A stretch of DNA of 54,943 bases from NCBI GenBank assembly GCA_002320035.1, contig DCJL01000041.1, positions 1 through 54,943 of the forward strand. Direction: 5' to 3'. This DNA is from Clostridiales bacterium UBA1701 (GTDB lineage Bacteria > Bacillota > Clostridia > Oscillospirales > Oscillospiraceae). A program made the translations under genes and the position numbers. Shown here one piece after another: positions 7,377-16,037 of the stretch (its first letter is position 1; every line of letters starts with the position of its first letter). A model generated the notes under the pieces. The model saw nothing but the letters and a program-made list of their open reading frames with translations. It ran no database searches and was not told the DNA's origin.

Positions 7377-9611
7377 GTGGAAAGAGCTCTGATTGAGATA
7401 CATGGAATAGTGCAGGGCGTTGGCTTTCGTCCTTTTATTCATAAGCTGGCCGGAAGTTATGAGCTTCGCGGCTTTATAAAAAATACCTCCTCCGGCGTTG
7501 AGCTTGAACTGGAGGGCGAGCGGGAGGCTCTGGAGCGTTTCGCGGCGGAAATTCCGGAAAAAGCGCCGAGCCTCGCTTTGATTGAAAAAATGGACGTCCG
7601 CTATACCGCGGAGCTTAAGAATTTCTCCGGCTTTGAGATCCGCAAAAGCCGGGCTGGAAATTTTAGGGACACTCTTGTCTCCCCGGATATCTGCATCTGC
7701 GAGGACTGCCTGCGGGAGCTTCGGGACAAAAAGGACCGGCGGTACGGGTATCCTTTTATAAACTGCACCAACTGCGGCCCCCGCTTTACGATCATAAAAG
7801 ACCTGCCCTACGACCGGGCCAAGACCTCCATGGCGGCTTTCCCCATGTGCCCGGCCTGCGACAGAGAGTACCACGATATTGAAAACCGCCGTTATCACGC
7901 CCAGCCGGACTGCTGCGGCGACTGCGGCCCGGAGCTGTTTTTCCTGGATGGCGACGGCAAAAAGCTGCCTGGAGACCCCATCGGAACTGCCAGGGAATGG
8001 ATAAAGGCAGGAAAGATAATCGCCGTGAAGGGCCTGGGCGGCATTCACCTGGCATGCCGGGCGGATATGCCGGAGACAGCGATGACGCTTCGCCGCCGGA
8101 AGCAGAGGGATGAAAAACCCTTTGCCCTCATGTGCCGGGATACGGCGGCGGCAAAAGCGCTGTGTCTGCTCAGCGGGGCGGAGGAAAAAATTTTAAATTC
8201 CCCCCGGCGGCCCATTGTCCTGCTGAAAAAACGGAGGCCCGGGCTTTCGCATCTGAGTGAGAACGGCTATCTGGGCGTGATGCTGCCCTACACCCCTGTT
8301 CATTATCTCCTGATGGGCGAGGATTTTCCCGCGCTTATCATGACCAGTGCCAACCTCTCCGAGCGGCCGATTATTTATAAAAATGACCGGGCCCTTGAGG
8401 AACTGAGGGGAATCGCGGACGCGTTCCTGCTCCATGACCGGGACATTCAGACCCGCTGTGACGACTCTCTTTGCTGGGTTTTGGACGGAAAGGAGTACCC
8501 GGCCCGCCGCTCCCGGGGCTATGTTCCCTTTCCCATCAAGGTGAGGGAAAGCCGGGGCATGGCCCTGGCCTGCGGGGCGGAGCAAAAGGCCAGCTTCTGC
8601 CTTTCAAAGGAAAGCTATGTTTTCCAGAGCCAGCATATCGGCGACTTGAAAAATCTGGAAACGCTTGAGAGCTATGAGGGTCAGATCCGGCATTTTCAGC
8701 GGCTTTTTGATATTAAGCCTGCCTTTATCGCCTGCGACCTGCACCCGGATTATATGTCTACGGCCTATGCCGCGGAGCGATGTGCTCGGGAGAAGATTCC
8801 CCTGATACAGGTTCAGCATCATCATGCCCATATGGCCTCCTGTATGGCGGACAACGGGCTGACAGGTCCCGTTATCGGCCTGATCTGGGATGGGACCGGC
8901 TATGGCGGGGACGGTGAGATCTGGGGCGGCGAGTGCCTGGTCGGAGACTATAAGCGCTTTTGGCGCTTTGGGAGCATAAGGCCCATTCCCCTCCCCGGAG
9001 GAGACAGGGCCATAAAGGAAACGGATCGGACAGCCTTTTCTCTGCTCAGAGAGGCGGGCTGCGATACAGCGGAGATAGAAAAGGGCGAAATTTACGCGGC
9101 TATGCTCCGCTCGGAGCTCAACTGCCCCCTTTCTTCCGGTATGGGCCGGCTCTTTGACGGGGCCGCGGCGATTCTGGGCATCAAAAGCCGCTGCAGCTAT
9201 GAGGGCCAGGGGGCGGTCCTGCTTGAGGCGGCGGCAGCGGAGGACGAAGGCGCCTATCCTTTTGCGTTTTACGGCGAGCCTCTGCGCTTTGACTGGCGGC
9301 CCATGATACGCGCTATGGTTTCCGACAGGGACCGCGGCCTTGAAACAGGCCGTATCGCCGCGAGGTTTATGAACAGCCTTATTGACATGGGCTGTGCCAT
9401 GTGTGAAAAAGCGGCCCGGGAGACGGGGATAAAAGACATTGTCCTCTCTGGCGGCAGTTTTCAGAATATGTATATAATGGAAAGGCTTCCCACCCGGCTC
9501 GAGCAATTGGGCCTTAAGGCCTGGCACCACAGCCGGGTCTCTCCAAACGACGAGGGCATAGCCCTGGGCCAGCTTATGATCGCCCAGGCCAGGGGGAAGG
9601 ACAGAGGATAG
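7377..9611 (+). CDS. hypF: Carbamoyltransferase HypF, [NiFe] hydrogenase maturation
   Basis: A 744-residue protein that makes the carbamoyl group for the CN ligands of the NiFe site: it activates carbamoyl phosphate to carbamoyl adenylate and passes the carbamoyl to the HypE C-terminal Cys. Domains in order: acylphosphatase (GIVQGVGFRPF, residues 10-20), HypF zinc fingers (Cys pairs near 108/111, 130/133 and two more pairs by about 185), a YrdC-like domain (about 200-380), and a Kae1-like carbamoyltransferase domain with VQHHHAHMASC. The start is GTG at 7377, preceded by GGAGAAGGA; no nearby ATG fits. It heads the hyp-hydrogenase operon, and hypC begins 4 bases after its stop. Confidence 0.97.
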   Translation: MERALIEIHGIVQGVGFRPFIHKLAGSYELRGFIKNTSSGVELELEGEREALERFAAEIPEKAPSLALIEKMDVRYTAELKNFSGFEIRKSRAGNFRDTLVSPDICICEDCLRELRDKKDRRYGYPFINCTNCGPRFTIIKDLPYDRAKTSMAAFPMCPACDREYHDIENRRYHAQPDCCGDCGPELFFLDGDGKKLPGDPIGTAREWIKAGKIIAVKGLGGIHLACRADMPETAMTLRRRKQRDEKPFALMCRDTAAAKALCLLSGAEEKILNSPRRPIVLLKKRRPGLSHLSENGYLGVMLPYTPVHYLLMGEDFPALIMTSANLSERPIIYKNDRALEELRGIADAFLLHDRDIQTRCDDSLCWVLDGKEYPARRSRGYVPFPIKVRESRGMALACGAEQKASFCLSKESYVFQSQHIGDLKNLETLESYEGQIRHFQRLFDIKPAFIACDLHPDYMSTAYAAERCAREKIPLIQVQHHHAHMASCMADNGLTGPVIGLIWDGTGYGGDGEIWGGECLVGDYKRFWRFGSIRPIPLPGGDRAIKETDRTAFSLLREAGCDTAEIEKGEIYAAMLRSELNCPLSSGMGRLFDGAAAILGIKSRCSYEGQGAVLLEAAAAEDEGAYPFAFYGEPLRFDWRPMIRAMVSDRDRGLETGRIAARFMNSLIDMGCAMCEKAARETGIKDIVLSGGSFQNMYIMERLPTRLEQLGLKAWHHSRVSPNDEGIALGQLMIAQARGKDRG

Positions 9612-9615
9612 ATTT

Positions 9616-9864
9616 ATGTGTCTTGCGATTCCCCTGCGCCTGACAGCGATAAACGGCAGGGATGCCGTGGGCGAGGCTATGGGCATGAGCCGGGCTGTCC
9701 GGGTGGATTTCATTCCCGAGCCCAAGGTGGGGGACTATGTGATCGTCCACGCGGGCTTTGCCATAGAACGGCTCCCGGAGCGGCAGGCGCTGGATGACCT
9801 GGAAGCCTGGGAGGAGGTAAGCGATGCGCTCGGAAAAGACGGGGCGGAGCAAAGCCATTCTTGA
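9616..9864 (+). CDS. hypC: HypC/HybG/HupF family hydrogenase maturation chaperone
   Basis: An 82-residue HypC. It begins MCLAIPL, with the essential N-terminal Cys2 that carries the Fe(CN)2CO unit between HypD and the apo-large subunit. Length is typical. It starts 4 bases after hypF and its 3' end overlaps the hypD start by 41 bases, implying translational coupling and joint assembly of the HypCD complex. The last 20 residues are less conserved, as usual in this family. Confidence 0.95.
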   Translation: MCLAIPLRLTAINGRDAVGEAMGMSRAVRVDFIPEPKVGDYVIVHAGFAIERLPERQALDDLEAWEEVSDALGKDGAEQSHS

Positions 9865-10903
9865 GGCGATATACGCCCTGCCCCGGCAGGACGCAGTCCT
9901 TATGGAGGTCTGCGGCACCCACACCATGGCTATTGCAAAGGCAGGGATAAAATCCCTGCTGCCCGAGGGCGTCCGACTGGTGAGCGGGCCTGGCTGCCCG
10001 GTCTGTGTTACGCCGGCGGAGGTCATTGACGCCGCGCTGGCGCTTTCGATGGATAAAAAAATCCTTATTGCCACCTATGGGGACATGATCCGTGTCCCCG
10101 GCAGCGCCCCGGGGGACAGCCTCCAGCGCCGCCGGGGCCTGGGGGCGGAGATCAAGATCGTATACTCCCCGGTGGACGCGGTGGAGCTGGCCCGGGAAAG
10201 GCCCGACAGGGAAGTGGTCTTTCTGGGCGTGGGCTTTGAAACCACCGCGCCCGGTACCGCCGCCGCCGTGCTGATGGCGAAGGAAGCGGGAGTGAACAAC
10301 TTTTCTCTCTGGTCCATGCTGAAAACCGTGGAGCCCGCTCTGCGGGCGCTTATCGGCACCGAGGGGTTTCATGTGCAGGGCTTCCTCTGCCCGGGTCATG
10401 TGGCCAGCATCATCGGGGAGCGGGGATTTGCGTTCCTGCCCCGGGACTTCGGGATTCCGGCGGTAATCAGCGGCTTCGAGGGGGAGGACATTCTTTTGGC
10501 GGTGTACCTGCTTTTAAGGCAGATGACGCAGGCGCGGCCCCGGCTGGAAAACGAGTACAGAAGGGCCGTGTCCAAAGAGGGAAACACGCTCGCCATGAAC
10601 ATGCTGGCGCGCTGCTTCCGCCCCCGGGCGGATATCTGGCGGGGCCTGGGCAGAATAGAAGAAAGCGGCCTTGCCCTGCGGGAGGAGTTTTCGGACTTTG
10701 ACGCGGAGCGGAAATTCGCCGTGAAGATCCCGCTGCCCACAAAAACGGCCTGCCGCTGCGGCGAGGTCATCTGCGGCCGGCTCCGCCCCGGGGACTGCCC
10801 CCTGTTTGGGGGGCGCTGCACGCCGGAGGAGCCGGTGGGGCCCTGTATGGTATCCTCGGAGGGGGCCTGTGCCGCGGCGTATCAATATCAGGCGGTGGAT
10901 TGA
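9824..10903 (+). CDS. hypD: Hydrogenase formation protein HypD
   Basis: A 359-residue Fe-S scaffold that holds iron while the CO and CN ligands are assembled. Family hallmarks are visible: MEVCGTHTMAI (about residue 27), SGPGCPVCVTP, GFETTAPGTA, FLCPGHVASIIG and the C-terminal Cys cluster (CRCGEVICGRLRPGDCPLF). The ATG at 9824 follows GGGAGGAGG inside the end of hypC. hypE starts one base after the stop. No anomalies. Confidence 0.97.
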   Translation: MRSEKTGRSKAILEAIYALPRQDAVLMEVCGTHTMAIAKAGIKSLLPEGVRLVSGPGCPVCVTPAEVIDAALALSMDKKILIATYGDMIRVPGSAPGDSLQRRRGLGAEIKIVYSPVDAVELARERPDREVVFLGVGFETTAPGTAAAVLMAKEAGVNNFSLWSMLKTVEPALRALIGTEGFHVQGFLCPGHVASIIGERGFAFLPRDFGIPAVISGFEGEDILLAVYLLLRQMTQARPRLENEYRRAVSKEGNTLAMNMLARCFRPRADIWRGLGRIEESGLALREEFSDFDAERKFAVKIPLPTKTACRCGEVICGRLRPGDCPLFGGRCTPEEPVGPCMVSSEGACAAAYQYQAVD

Positions 10904-10904
10904 A

Positions 10905-11903
10905 ATGGAAGAAATCATTACCCTTGACTACGGCAGCGGAGGAAAAAAGACCTCCCGGCTCATAGAGCGCATGATCGTCCCGGCCCTGAATAACCCGGTC
11001 CTTTCGGAGCTGGGGGACGGAGCGCTGCTGGATGGCTTTGAAAAGCTGGTCTTTTCTACGGACAGCTTCGTGGTGGACCCCATATTTTTCCCCGGCGGGG
11101 ATATTGGCAAGCTCTCGGTCTGCGGCACGGTGAACGACATTGCCGTGTGCGGCGGCGTGCCGAGATATCTCAGCTGCGCTTTTATAATCGAAGAGGGCTT
11201 CCCTCTAAGCTCCCTTGAAAAAATCGTCGCTTCCATCGGCGCCGCCGCCCAAAAAGCGGGGGTCCAGGTGGTGACGGGAGACACAAAGGTGGTCGAAAAA
11301 GGCCGGGGAGACGGAATTTACATCAATACAGCCGGTATCGGTTTTCTGAAATATCCCGGTCTCAGCCCAAGAAATATCCAGGAGGGGGACGCGGTCATCG
11401 TCTCGGGCACAGTGGGCGATCATGGCACCGCAGTTATGCTCAGCCGCAGCGGCATGATGCGAGGGGATATCCGCTCGGACTGTGCGGCCCTGGATAAGCT
11501 GGCGCAGGCCGTACTGGAGCTTGATGCTGGCGTCCGCGTTTTGCGGGACCCCACCCGGGGCGGTCTGGCCACCACCCTCAACGAATTCGTGGAAGGTGGG
11601 GCGCTGGGCATAGAGCTTCAGGAGGCGCGAATCCCCATAAGCGGCCCTGTCGGGGCGGCCTGCGATATGCTGGGCCTTGACCCACTGTACTGCGCCAACG
11701 AAGGCAAGCTCCTGGCCGTGGTCCCCGAAACCGAGACAGAGCGGGTGCTTTCGGCCATGAGGGTCCTGCCGGAGGGAGAGAACGCAGCCCTGATCGGACG
11801 TGTCACGGCAGAGCATCCGGGCCGGGTGGTCATGCGCACCGCCCTTGGCGGCGGCAGAATTCTGCAAAAACTTACGGGGGCCCAGCTCCCGAGAATTTGT
11901 TGA
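10905..11903 (+). CDS. hypE: Hydrogenase expression/formation protein HypE
   Basis: A 332-residue PurM/AIR-synthase-like ATPase that dehydrates the carbamoyl delivered by HypF to a thiocyanate on its C-terminal cysteine. The protein ends PRIC, so the required terminal Cys is present. The N-terminus reads ITLDYGSGGKK. The frame is open 33 codons upstream within hypD, but the family start is the ATG at 10905, one base after the hypD stop. The ribosome-binding site is weak, consistent with coupling. With HypF, C and D this completes the Fe(CN)2CO branch of maturation. Confidence 0.97.
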   Translation: MEEIITLDYGSGGKKTSRLIERMIVPALNNPVLSELGDGALLDGFEKLVFSTDSFVVDPIFFPGGDIGKLSVCGTVNDIAVCGGVPRYLSCAFIIEEGFPLSSLEKIVASIGAAAQKAGVQVVTGDTKVVEKGRGDGIYINTAGIGFLKYPGLSPRNIQEGDAVIVSGTVGDHGTAVMLSRSGMMRGDIRSDCAALDKLAQAVLELDAGVRVLRDPTRGGLATTLNEFVEGGALGIELQEARIPISGPVGAACDMLGLDPLYCANEGKLLAVVPETETERVLSAMRVLPEGENAALIGRVTAEHPGRVVMRTALGGGRILQKLTGAQLPRIC

Positions 11904-11932
11904 TACAAGCGTTAATATAAGAGGTGAAATGA

Positions 11933-12328
11933 ATGCAGGAGTACAGGAAAATCATTATTCAAAAGGAACAGATCGTACCCATCGCAGAGAAAATGCGCAG
12001 GGAGGGCCGGTATCTGGTGATGATTCATGCCTTTATCGACAAGGACGGGCAAATGGATGTATCCTGGGATTACGCGGTGGACCCTGCGGTGGAATCCTAT
12101 CATGTCCTGGGGGAAACGGAACTGCCCTCCATCGGCGGTATTTACGACACCGCGGCCACCTGGCCCGAGCGGGAGCTCAACGAGCTGTTCGGCATCAATT
12201 TTGAGGGGCTGGACACCTCCAAGCGGCTTTTCCTGCCGGAGGATATGCTGGAAACTCAGGGCCGGGGCCAGATCATGGTCACGCCCCTTTCCGAGCTTGT
12301 GGAGAAGAACAGAAAGGAGGAGGCATAA
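11933..12328 (+). CDS. NuoC-like (30 kDa) hydrogenase subunit, MbhK-like
   Basis: A 131-residue protein of the complex I 30-kDa/NuoC family, which packs against the large subunit in group 4 hydrogenases. The signature region TAATWPERELNELFGINFEG (about residues 72-91) is clear. It starts 29 bases after hypE behind AGAGGTGAAATGA, tying the maturation and structural genes into one operon. It ends 1 base before the large-subunit ATG. In Pyrococcus Mbh this subunit is MbhK; here it leads the structural genes instead of following the small subunit. Confidence 0.9.
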   Translation: MQEYRKIIIQKEQIVPIAEKMRREGRYLVMIHAFIDKDGQMDVSWDYAVDPAVESYHVLGETELPSIGGIYDTAATWPERELNELFGINFEGLDTSKRLFLPEDMLETQGRGQIMVTPLSELVEKNRKEEA

Positions 12329-12329
12329 G

Positions 12330-13412
12330 ATGAGCTATATCGTGCCTGTCGGTCCCTACCATCCCGCCCTTGAGGAGCCGATCCATGCCCGGCTCTATAC
12401 TGAAGGCGAGGTCATAAAGGACGCGGAGGTCTTTGTGGGCTATAACCACCGGGGGATTGAGAAGCTGGCCACCGAGCGCAATGCCATTCAGACCCTGGTT
12501 CTGGTGGAGCGCGTCTGCGGCATCTGCTCCCATTCTCATGCCTTTACCTACGCCATGGCTGTGGAGGCCATAAACGGCGTGGAGGTTCCCAAGAGAGGCG
12601 AGTATATCAGAGTGATCACCGCGGAGCTGGAGCGGCTGCATTCCCATTTCCTCTGGCTTGGCATCGCCTGCCACATCATCGGGCATGACAGCATGTTCAT
12701 GCATATCTGGGACGAGCGGGAGCTTGTTATGGATCTGCTGGAGAAGATGACCGGCAACCGGGTGAACTATGCCATGGTCACCATTGGCGGCGCCCGCCGG
12801 GATATCAGCGACGAGCTTCGCCGGGAGCTGCTTGCCGCCTGCGACAAGCTCAAAGCCCCCATGGACAGAATCGTGGAGATCGCCCTGACGGACAGGACCA
12901 TCGCTCTGCGCACCAAGGGCGTGGGCGTTCTGAAGCGGGAGGATGCGCTGCGCATGGGCGCCGTCGGCCCTCACGCCAGAGCCTCCGGCGTGAAGATTGA
13001 CGTGCGTAAAGATGCACCCTATTCCTCCTATGGGGATTTTGATTTTGATGTACCCGTGGTGGACTCCGGCGATGTGTTCGCCAGAGTAGTGGTCCGTGCG
13101 CTGGAGTGCTACGAGAGCATTAAAATAATCCGCCAGGCCCTTGAAAATCTGCCGGAGGGTCCCATTAATCTGGGCAGCAAGCTCATAAAAATCAAGGAGG
13201 GCCAGTCGGTCGCCCGGCATGAGGCCCCCCGGGGTCAGCTGAGCCACATGGTAGTGGGCGACGGCGGCTTCCATAATCATCGGGTCAGCATCCATGTGCC
13301 CAGCTATAAGAACACCCCGACTGTGCCCTTTATGCTCAGAGGCAACACCGTGGCCGACGGCGGGCTGATTATCGCCAGCATAGACCCTTGCTTCAGCTGC
13401 CTGGACAGATAA
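12330..13412 (+). CDS. [NiFe] hydrogenase large subunit, group 4 (MbhL/EchE-like)
   Basis: A 360-residue catalytic subunit carrying the NiFe(CN)2CO site for H+/H2 turnover. The two motifs are intact: RVCGICSHSH (residues 61-70, Cys63/Cys66) and DPCFSCLDR (352-360, Cys354/Cys357). All four ligand cysteines separate it from NuoD and from the sulfur-reducing Mbs paralogue. Translation stops immediately after Arg360, so there is no C-terminal peptide for an endopeptidase to remove. The ATG at 12330 follows AAAGGAGGAGG; longer upstream readings are another frame of the preceding gene. hypA follows after one base. Confidence 0.95.
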   Translation: MSYIVPVGPYHPALEEPIHARLYTEGEVIKDAEVFVGYNHRGIEKLATERNAIQTLVLVERVCGICSHSHAFTYAMAVEAINGVEVPKRGEYIRVITAELERLHSHFLWLGIACHIIGHDSMFMHIWDERELVMDLLEKMTGNRVNYAMVTIGGARRDISDELRRELLAACDKLKAPMDRIVEIALTDRTIALRTKGVGVLKREDALRMGAVGPHARASGVKIDVRKDAPYSSYGDFDFDVPVVDSGDVFARVVVRALECYESIKIIRQALENLPEGPINLGSKLIKIKEGQSVARHEAPRGQLSHMVVGDGGFHNHRVSIHVPSYKNTPTVPFMLRGNTVADGGLIIASIDPCFSCLDR

Positions 13413-13413
13413 G

Positions 13414-13755
13414 ATGCACGAGCTTGCTTTGGCAAAGGGAATAATCGACATAGTAAATTCCGAGGCCCGGGAAAAGGGCTTTAAGCGGGTGCTGGAGATC
13501 GCGCTGTGCATTGGCGAATACTCCGGTGTGGCGCCGGAGTGCATTCGGGAGTTTTTCCCCATCGCCGCTGCGGGGACCCCTGCGGAGGGCGCGGTACTGA
13601 AGCTGGAACGCCTTCCTGCCCGCTTTTCCTGCCGGGACTGCGGCTATGAAGGCGGAGCGGACAGAAAAAGGGCCTGCTGCCCTCAATGCGGCAGCACGGC
13701 CATAAAGATGCTCTCAGGCCGGGAGTTCTATGTTGAAAAGCTGAAAGTCGAATAA
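13414..13755 (+). CDS. hypA: Hydrogenase nickel incorporation protein HypA
   Basis: A 113-residue nickel chaperone that delivers Ni to the large subunit. It begins MHEL, with Ni ligand His2, and has a zinc site of two CxxC pairs (SCRDC and CCPQC, about residues 70-95). It lies directly after the large-subunit gene (1-base gap) inside the structural operon instead of with the other hyp genes. Its usual GTPase partner HypB is not present in the window. Confidence 0.95.
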   Translation: MHELALAKGIIDIVNSEAREKGFKRVLEIALCIGEYSGVAPECIREFFPIAAAGTPAEGAVLKLERLPARFSCRDCGYEGGADRKRACCPQCGSTAIKMLSGREFYVEKLKVE

Positions 13756-13843
13756 AACCGCCTGCGATGGCCGGCGGATAAATGCGGGCTGGGCGCGGCT
13801 GAAGAGTCCGACGGCACCGCTGTAAGAAAGGAGAGGTTTACTC

Positions 13844-14365
13844 TTGCAAAAGACGAGATTCCCCGCAGTAGTTACTACCTTCATTGTCTCCTATGCGTTC
13901 TGGATCCTGCTCACATGGTCCTTCTCGGCTCAGGAACTTGCGGCAGGGGCAGTGGTGAGTCTGGTGGTGGCGCTGTTCTCCGCCCGCTTCTTCATCCATG
14001 AAAGGGCTTTTTGGCTCTTCAGTCCCCTGAAATTTGCATACGCAGTGATCTTCTGGCTGGGCGTTTTCATGGTGGAGCTTGTGAAGGCCAATGTGGACAT
14101 GGCCAAGCGCTGCTTCACCGGCTGCAAAAACATCAACCCCGGCATTGTCAAGATCCCGGTGGACATAAAGTCCGACTATGGCCAGGCGGCTCTGGCCAAC
14201 GCCATCACCCTGACCCCCGGCACCATCACCATGGAGATAACCGAGGAAGCAGGGCAGACCTATTATTATGTGCACTGGATCGACGTGGCAAAGCCCAGCG
14301 GGAAGGAAGCCGGGGACGCGATAAAGGGCACGCTGGAGAAATGGCTCAGGAGGGTATGGGAATGA
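13844..14365 (+). CDS. Na+/H+ antiporter subunit E (MrpE/MbhA-like)
   Basis: A 173-residue MrpE/MnhE family protein with two or three N-terminal membrane helices and a soluble C-terminal domain containing the conserved TLTPGTITMEI segment. It is part of the sodium-translocating module of Mbh-type hydrogenases. The start is TTG at 13844 after AAAGGAGAGG; no in-frame ATG fits. An 88-base gap with a predicted hairpin separates it from hypA, the longest break in the structural operon. Its stop overlaps the next start (ATGA). Confidence 0.88.
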   Translation: MQKTRFPAVVTTFIVSYAFWILLTWSFSAQELAAGAVVSLVVALFSARFFIHERAFWLFSPLKFAYAVIFWLGVFMVELVKANVDMAKRCFTGCKNINPGIVKIPVDIKSDYGQAALANAITLTPGTITMEITEEAGQTYYYVHWIDVAKPSGKEAGDAIKGTLEKWLRRVWE

Positions 14366-14643
14366 CGGATCTGATGATTTTTGCGATATTCTTCGCGCTG
14401 CTTGCCCTGATGAATTTTTACCGCTTTATAAAAGGCCCCACCGCCGCAGACAGAATGGTGGCCGGGGACAGCATGGACATTATGATCTCCATGGCCATGG
14501 TCATGTTTTCCCTCTATACGGGTCGGGGCATTTACCTGGATATTGCGATAATTACAGCCATGCTTGGCATCATCAACACAATGCTTGTGGGCAGATATCT
14601 CGATAAGGGGAGGTGGCTGTATCATGCTGAGAGTGATTATTGA
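14362..14643 (+). CDS. Monovalent cation/H+ antiporter subunit F (MrpF/MbhB-like)
   Basis: A 93-residue protein with three hydrophobic helices and the MrpF signature FIKGPTAADRMVAGD (about residues 21-35). It starts in a 4-base overlap with the subunit E stop and ends 20 bases into subunit G. It forms part of the E-F-G small-subunit bundle of the sodium module. Confidence 0.9.
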   Translation: MTDLMIFAIFFALLALMNFYRFIKGPTAADRMVAGDSMDIMISMAMVMFSLYTGRGIYLDIAIITAMLGIINTMLVGRYLDKGRWLYHAESDY

Positions 14644-14965
14644 TATTCTCATAGGCATCGGCGCGGTTTTTGCCCTTGCGGGGACAATCGGCGTCATAAA
14701 AATGCCGGATGTGTTCAGCCGCATGCAGGCCAGCACCTGCATCACCACCCTGGGTGTGCTGGGCGTGTGCCTGGGCGCGCTGCTCTATGCCATATTCGTC
14801 ATGCAGCACCCTTCCACCGCCGTGAAAATAGTGGTCATTGCCGCCCTTGTGCTCACAACGAACCCCGTCGGCGCCCATGCCATTGCCAAGGGCGCCTATC
14901 AGGCCGGTATCCGCCCGGAGAAGAAGATGGAAACCGATGATTACAGGAGGGATTTCGATGAGTGA
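14624..14965 (+). CDS. Monovalent cation/H+ antiporter subunit G (MrpG/MbhC-like)
   Basis: A 113-residue MrpG/MnhG family protein with three helices and the motif GVIKMPDVFSRMQAST (about residues 23-38). The ATG at 14624 lies inside the end of subunit F, after AGGGGAGG. It ends 8 bases into the next gene. Order E-F-G matches MbhA-B-C of Pyrococcus. Confidence 0.9.
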   Translation: MLRVIIDILIGIGAVFALAGTIGVIKMPDVFSRMQASTCITTLGVLGVCLGALLYAIFVMQHPSTAVKIVVIAALVLTTNPVGAHAIAKGAYQAGIRPEKKMETDDYRRDFDE

Positions 14966-15212
14966 ACTGATAGTTATCCTCAATGTGCTTATCATCCTGG
15001 GCATGCTTATAGCCGCCGTGATGGCGGTGCACTTCGAGAAGCTCCTGTCCTCCATCATCGCCCTGGGCGTCACGGGAATTTTTGCCGCGGCGGAGTTTCT
15101 GCTCCTGCGCGCGCCGGACGTGGCCATATCCGAGGCCGCTGTGGGCGCGGCGCTGAGCCCGCTCATATTCATCGTTGCACTGAAAAAGATCCGGGGAGGC
15201 GATGATAAATGA
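14958..15212 (+). CDS. MbhD-like hydrogenase membrane subunit (DUF4040, MnhB-related)
   Basis: An 84-residue three-helix protein with the DUF4040/MbhD core AEFLLLRAPDVAISEAAVGA (about residues 46-65). The family corresponds to an internal part of MrpA that stands alone in Mbh-type complexes. It overlaps the genes on both sides (8 and 4 bases). The conserved acidic residues near the membrane centre are probable ion-path residues by analogy with MrpA. Confidence 0.85.
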   Translation: MSELIVILNVLIILGMLIAAVMAVHFEKLLSSIIALGVTGIFAAAEFLLLRAPDVAISEAAVGAALSPLIFIVALKKIRGGDDK

Positions 15213-15574
15213 AAAAATTCCTTACCTGGTTTTCCCTTGGGGTGCTTCTGGTATCGGGTATTTATGCCTGCGTCGCCATGGCCGCCATGCCCCGCAGCTA
15301 TGACGGCCGGAATGCCACGGTGTCTGTATACGAGCTGAAGGAGGACCCCTCCTCCTATGACGACAGCACGGCGGACGGCGCGGCGGCGGCGATCATCCAG
15401 CAGAATCTGGAAAAGACCCATGCTGTGAACAATGTCACCTCCGTTGTGTTCGACTTCCGTGGCTACGACACCATGGGCGAGGCCTTTATCCTCATAACCG
15501 CTGTGGCCGGCTCCATGGTTATCCTCTTCAGCAGAAAAAACGAGAAGAAGAAGGAGGATGAAAATGAACGATAA
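15209..15574 (+). CDS. MbhE-like hydrogenase membrane subunit
   Basis: A 121-residue protein with an N-terminal TM helix, an extracytoplasmic region (about residues 25-85), and a second TM segment preceded by the family-typical FRGYDTMGEAFIL. It ends in a charged KKKEDENER tail. This is the MbhE/MrpA-C-terminal type subunit. It starts in an ATGA overlap with the previous gene and its end overlaps the following MrpB-like gene. Confidence 0.8.
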   Translation: MKKFLTWFSLGVLLVSGIYACVAMAAMPRSYDGRNATVSVYELKEDPSSYDDSTADGAAAAIIQQNLEKTHAVNNVTSVVFDFRGYDTMGEAFILITAVAGSMVILFSRKNEKKKEDENER

Positions 15575-16028
15575 GGACATCCGCATCAAGCGGGTCATAC
15601 AGCGCTGCGGCTGTGATACGATCCTGCCTCTGACGCTGATATATATTTTCTACATAATCCTCCACGGCCATTTGTCTCCCGGCGGCGGATTTCAGGGCGG
15701 CGTGCTGATGACCGCCGTGGTGATCCTCATGTATTTGGGCCATGGCTACAGGACAACCACAAGGGCCCTGAGCTTCAATCTGCTCCACGAGGCCGAAGGC
15801 TTTGCCTCCACGATGTATGTGGCGCTGGCGCTTATGGGCGTGGCCGTGGGCGCACAGTTTTGCCAGAATGTCCTGTATACCCGGGGCGCGGTGGGGGACC
15901 TGTACAGCTCCGGCACCATTTTCTGGATGAATGTCACGGTGGGACTCAAGGTTATAACCGGCATCGGCTCCATTGCGCTGCTTATGATCGGTGTGCTCAA
16001 CGGCAGAGATGTTGATTACAGGGAATGA
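15564..16028 (+). CDS. MnhB/MrpB-related antiporter subunit (MbhF-like)
   Basis: A 154-residue MnhB-domain protein with four helices and the signature HGHLSPGGGFQGGVL (about residues 35-49). Two ATGs are possible, at 15558 and 15564. The second is chosen because AAGGAGG at 15551-15557 gives it a normal spacing, while the first would start almost on top of the ribosome-binding site. It overlaps the MbhE-like gene by 11 bases and precedes MrpC. Confidence 0.88.
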   Translation: MNDKDIRIKRVIQRCGCDTILPLTLIYIFYIILHGHLSPGGGFQGGVLMTAVVILMYLGHGYRTTTRALSFNLLHEAEGFASTMYVALALMGVAVGAQFCQNVLYTRGAVGDLYSSGTIFWMNVTVGLKVITGIGSIALLMIGVLNGRDVDYRE

Positions 16029-16037
16029 GGTGAAAAA

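Noticed and set aside
12027..12329. N-terminal extension of the hydrogenase large subunit
   Set aside because: The 101 upstream codons lie in another frame of the NuoC-like gene and are Arg/Pro/Ser-rich. The ATG at 12330 has a strong ribosome-binding site and the family N-terminus.
13756..13843. Cobalamin-riboswitch-like segment (GAAGAGTCCGACGGCACCGCTGTAAG) between hypA and the MrpE-like gene
   Set aside because: It is only 88 bases, inside an operon, and lacks the B12 box and other stems; probably chance similarity plus a simple hairpin.
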